Shown in pieces: positions 6,144 to 8,426 of a stretch of 8,426 nucleotides of DNA. The notes beneath the pieces are model-generated. The model saw only the letters and a list, made by a program, of their open reading frames with translations, had not been told where the DNA came from and made no database searches. The position numbers were made by a program, and so were the translations under genes. Each line of letters begins with the position of its first letter. Position 1 is the stretch's first letter. This DNA is from DATAEK01 sp036258055 (GTDB lineage Bacteria > Acidobacteriota > Vicinamibacteria > Vicinamibacterales > 2-12-FULL-66-21), in NCBI GenBank assembly GCA_036258055.1, contig DATAEK010000149.1, forward strand, positions 1-8,426. The letters are read 5' to 3'.

Positions 6144-7555
6144 CTCGAGGAACGAACGCGAGGTGGATTGCCACGCGCGCTGTTTGGCGCCTGAGCATCG
6201 CCCTCGCGGTCCTAGGGCCGTTGCCGGCGTACGGCCAGGAGTCGCTCCCGCCATCCGCTGGTGCCCCGGTCGCTTCGACTGGCGCCTCTGCGGCCGGCAA
6301 CCGCCCCGGGAGGGCCGCGCAAGCGGCGGCTGCGCAACCGCCGGCTCCTGCCCCCGACATCCTTCATCGTGACGTACTGACCGGCGACTGGAACGGCGCT
6401 CGAACGACATGGAAGAACAAAGGTGTCGACCTGGCGAGTTCGCTGACGCAGTTCTATCAGGGCGTGTCGTCGGGCGGCACCGGAACCAGCAGCGAATACA
6501 ACGGCACCGCGCAGGCCAAGGTCGACTTCGACTTCGGAAAACTGGCGGGGTGGAACTACTGGTCTGCGGAAATCAAGGCCGAAGTCCGGTTTGGCGGACC
6601 GCTGGTGACCAGTACCGGCACAATCAGCCCCGTCAATACGGCGGCTATCATCCCAGGCAGCGACGGAACGGTATTCGCGGTCACCGCCGTGAATGTCACC
6701 AAGTTGTTTCCGGTCAACCTGAAGGAGGGCAAACTGGTCGTGCTCTCGTTCGGCCGCTACAACCTCGTCGACGCCCTCGACGAGGATTTCTTCGCCGGTG
6801 GCGGCACCGAGCGATTCCTCAACCTCGCGCAAATTGGTCCGTTGACGGTGCTGCGTCAGGTGCCGCTCATCACCAATGCCGTAAACCTCGCATACGTTCG
6901 CGGCGGCGAGCCGTTCTTCACGTTCTCGCTCCTTGATCCGAATGATCATTCGACCGACCCCGGCCTCTCGGACCTGTTTGCCGACGGCGTGACGTTTGCG
7001 CCGGCACTCAATCTGTCGGCGAAATATTTCGGCAAGACCGCCAAACACACCTTTGGCGGCGCGATCACCACCAAGGCCTACACGCCGTTCGATGCGATTC
7101 GCCAAGCGATCATCCCGGGGCCGCCGATCAATCCCGTCGAGCCGCAACGGGGGTCGTGGTCCGTGAACTACACCTTCCGACAGTACGTCGTTGAACGCGC
7201 GGCCCGAGATGGCTGGGGGTTCTTCGGGCAACTCTCTTTTGCCGATCAGGCGACGAGTCCGGTCACGACGTTCTTCGACGTCGGCCTGGGCGGCAACGGT
7301 CTCATTGCCAGTCGCCCGCGCGATGAGTTCGGGCTGTCGTACGGGTACACCGACATGAGCGATGTGCTGAAGGACAACCTCGATCTGCTGCCGATTGGTG
7401 GCCGCCTCCAGGTCGAGCACCAACTCGAAATGTTCTACAACCTCCACCTCACCGCGTGGTTCCAGCTGACCGGTGATCTGCAGATCCTTCGGCCGAACCG
7501 CCCAGCGGCGGAGACCGCCATCGTGCCGGCCGTGCGGTTGCGGCTGGTGTTCTAG
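6140..7555 (+). CDS. OprB-family carbohydrate-selective porin
   Basis: This 471-residue outer-membrane porin has a Sec signal peptide: basic start (R3, R8, R13, R17), hydrophobic core about 18-29, and likely cleavage after AYG at residue 32. A flexible Ala/Pro-rich segment (about 33-73) precedes the family hallmark LTGDWNGART (80-89), followed by WKNKGVDL. The following strands, with FDFGKLAGWNYW, FGRYNLVDALDEDFFAGGG and DVGLGGNGLIASRPRDEFGLSYGYT, fit the OprB family of monomeric barrels that pass sugars and related small molecules. The last residue is Phe in VRLRLVF, the usual terminal signal for barrel insertion. Its ATG overlaps the sulfatase TGA by four bases (ATGA), implying translational coupling. 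Placed between two sulfatases, it probably lets their substrate or product cross the outer membrane; the substrate itself is not shown by the sequence. Confidence 0.9.
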   Translation: MTRGTNARWIATRAVWRLSIALAVLGPLPAYGQESLPPSAGAPVASTGASAAGNRPGRAAQAAAAQPPAPAPDILHRDVLTGDWNGARTTWKNKGVDLASSLTQFYQGVSSGGTGTSSEYNGTAQAKVDFDFGKLAGWNYWSAEIKAEVRFGGPLVTSTGTISPVNTAAIIPGSDGTVFAVTAVNVTKLFPVNLKEGKLVVLSFGRYNLVDALDEDFFAGGGTERFLNLAQIGPLTVLRQVPLITNAVNLAYVRGGEPFFTFSLLDPNDHSTDPGLSDLFADGVTFAPALNLSAKYFGKTAKHTFGGAITTKAYTPFDAIRQAIIPGPPINPVEPQRGSWSVNYTFRQYVVERAARDGWGFFGQLSFADQATSPVTTFFDVGLGGNGLIASRPRDEFGLSYGYTDMSDVLKDNLDLLPIGGRLQVEHQLEMFYNLHLTAWFQLTGDLQILRPNRPAAETAIVPAVRLRLVF

Positions 7556-7560
7556 GAGAG
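7554..7560 (+). promoter_or_regulatory. Ribosome binding site of the second sulfatase
   Basis: AGGAGAG overlaps the porin's stop codon TAG (7553-7555) and lies six bases from the ATG at 7567. The tight spacing supports co-translation with the porin. Confidence 0.7.
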
Positions 7561-7566
7561 ATCGTC

Positions 7567-8426
7567 ATGTTGAGCAGGCGCGCGTTTCTTCAGACGACCG
7601 GCGCCGGTGCCGTCGCCAATCGGCTGCTCGGCACGACCGAATCCGTCGATTCATCTCTGGTCGCGCAAGCGCAGGGCACGTCAAAGCCCAACATTCTCTT
7701 CATGCTGGTCGACAACCTGGGCTACGGCGAGCTCGGTGCCTACGGGGGTGGCGCCACTCGCGGTGCCCCGACGCCGCGCATCGACAAGCTCGCGAGCGAA
7801 GGGCTGCGCCTCACCAACATGAACATGGAAGCGCAATGCACACCGAGCCGGTCGGCGATCCTGACCGGCCGCTACGCCATCCGCTCGGGCACGCACTCGG
7901 TTCCGTTCGGCGGTGTCGCCGACGGACTGACGCAGTGGGAAGTGACGATGGCGGAGTCGCTCTCTACGGCGGGATACGCGACGGCGCTCTACGGCAAGTG
8001 GCACCTCGGGAGTCAGAACGGTCGACTTCCCAACGATCAAGGGTTCGATGAGTGGTACGGCATTCCCCGCACCACCGACGAGGCGTTGTGGCCCTCGTCT
8101 CCCGGGTACTCGCCAAGCATCATGCCTCCGGAACAGATCATGGAGGGCCGGAAAGGCGAAAAGAGCCGCGACGTGAAGGTTTACGACCTCGAACAGCGTC
8201 GACTGATGGATGCGGAGATCACACGCCGCACGGTCTCCTTCATGGAGCGGCAGACGCAGGCGAAGAAGCCCTTCTTCGCCCACGCCACGCTTACACAGCC
8301 GCACCTGCCGACGCTACCGAATCCCGCGTTCGCGGGCAAGACGGGCAATGGCGACTGGGCAGACATGCTGGCGGAAATGGACGCCAACGTCGGCCAGATG
8401 CTCGACGCGGTCGATCGTCTTGGCAT
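7567..8426 (+). CDS. Tat-type sulfatase, 3' end cut off by window
   Basis: The frame runs open from the ATG to the window edge, giving 286 codons plus two bases; the C-terminal part is missing. The protein starts MLSRRAFLQTTGAGAVA, a twin-arginine leader (S-R-R-x-F-L), so it is probably exported already folded and already carrying formylglycine. The sulfatase signature is CTPSRSAILTGR with the convertible C91 and R95. K144 and H146 lie in YGKWHLG, and H246 in TQPHLP. The usual Asp-Asp metal pair reads D49-N50 (FMLVDNLGYGELGAYGG). I recall related arylsulfatases with the same DN, so this is probably a subfamily trait and not damage. The wording GAPTPRIDKLASEG also fits that subfamily. It differs clearly from the upstream sulfatase and is not a recent duplicate. 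Its gene starts 11 bases after the porin stop codon. Substrate unknown; a periplasmic or surface location is inferred from the leader. Confidence 0.92.
   Translation, partial: MLSRRAFLQTTGAGAVANRLLGTTESVDSSLVAQAQGTSKPNILFMLVDNLGYGELGAYGGGATRGAPTPRIDKLASEGLRLTNMNMEAQCTPSRSAILTGRYAIRSGTHSVPFGGVADGLTQWEVTMAESLSTAGYATALYGKWHLGSQNGRLPNDQGFDEWYGIPRTTDEALWPSSPGYSPSIMPPEQIMEGRKGEKSRDVKVYDLEQRRLMDAEITRRTVSFMERQTQAKKPFFAHATLTQPHLPTLPNPAFAGKTGNGDWADMLAEMDANVGQMLDAVDRLG

Noticed and set aside
4056..6410. A 784-codon open frame on the - strand opposite the first sulfatase
   Set aside because: It is an antisense shadow in GC-rich DNA. Its product is overloaded with Arg, His and Val and shows no domain, while the + strand has a complete sulfatase active site.
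6212..7447. A 411-codon open frame on the - strand opposite the porin
   Set aside because: Same kind of shadow: Arg-rich, no recognisable motif, no ribosome site, and the + frame is a clear OprB porin.
1..8426. CRISPR array, insertion sequence or toxin-antitoxin pair
   Set aside because: I saw no regularly spaced repeats, no transposase or terminal inverted repeats, and no small gene pair of a toxin-antitoxin family.

Overview
The window is a GC-rich stretch of a Gram-negative bacterial chromosome. The evidence is two outer-membrane beta-barrel genes with signal peptides, a Tat-type leader on a sulfatase, and a bacterial tRNA-Ser with an encoded CCA. Candidate phyla are Proteobacteria or Acidobacteriota, but nothing in the sequence decides the lineage. 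All seven protein genes lie on the + strand; the tRNA is on the - strand.

Layout. Bases 1-161 hold no gene I recognise. Bases 162-251 are tRNA-Ser(GGA) on the - strand. Bases 252-837 are a non-coding gap with only shadow reading frames. A first block follows: an outer-membrane barrel of the 'neuromedin U/transporter' type (838-1680), a formylglycine-generating enzyme with both catalytic cysteines (1696-2688), a small two-helix membrane protein (2695-3090) and a DUF202 membrane protein (3158-3550). After a 226-base gap comes a second block: a 788-residue arylsulfatase without a signal peptide (3777-6143), an OprB-type carbohydrate porin overlapping it by ATGA (6140-7555), and the first 286 codons of a second, Tat-type sulfatase (7567 to the window edge, cut off).

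How the genes fit together. Both sulfatases carry the C-x-P-x-R signature whose cysteine must become formylglycine. The enzyme that does this is encoded just upstream, so the module supplies its own activator. The porin would admit small sulfated or sugar-like compounds through the outer membrane. The Tat-type sulfatase would act in the periplasm or at the cell surface, and the leaderless one in the cytoplasm. The two small membrane proteins between activator and sulfatase have no assigned role. The whole looks like a sulfate-ester scavenging or catabolic island. Families and active-site residues are well supported; the substrate, the membrane proteins' function and any joint regulation are inference.
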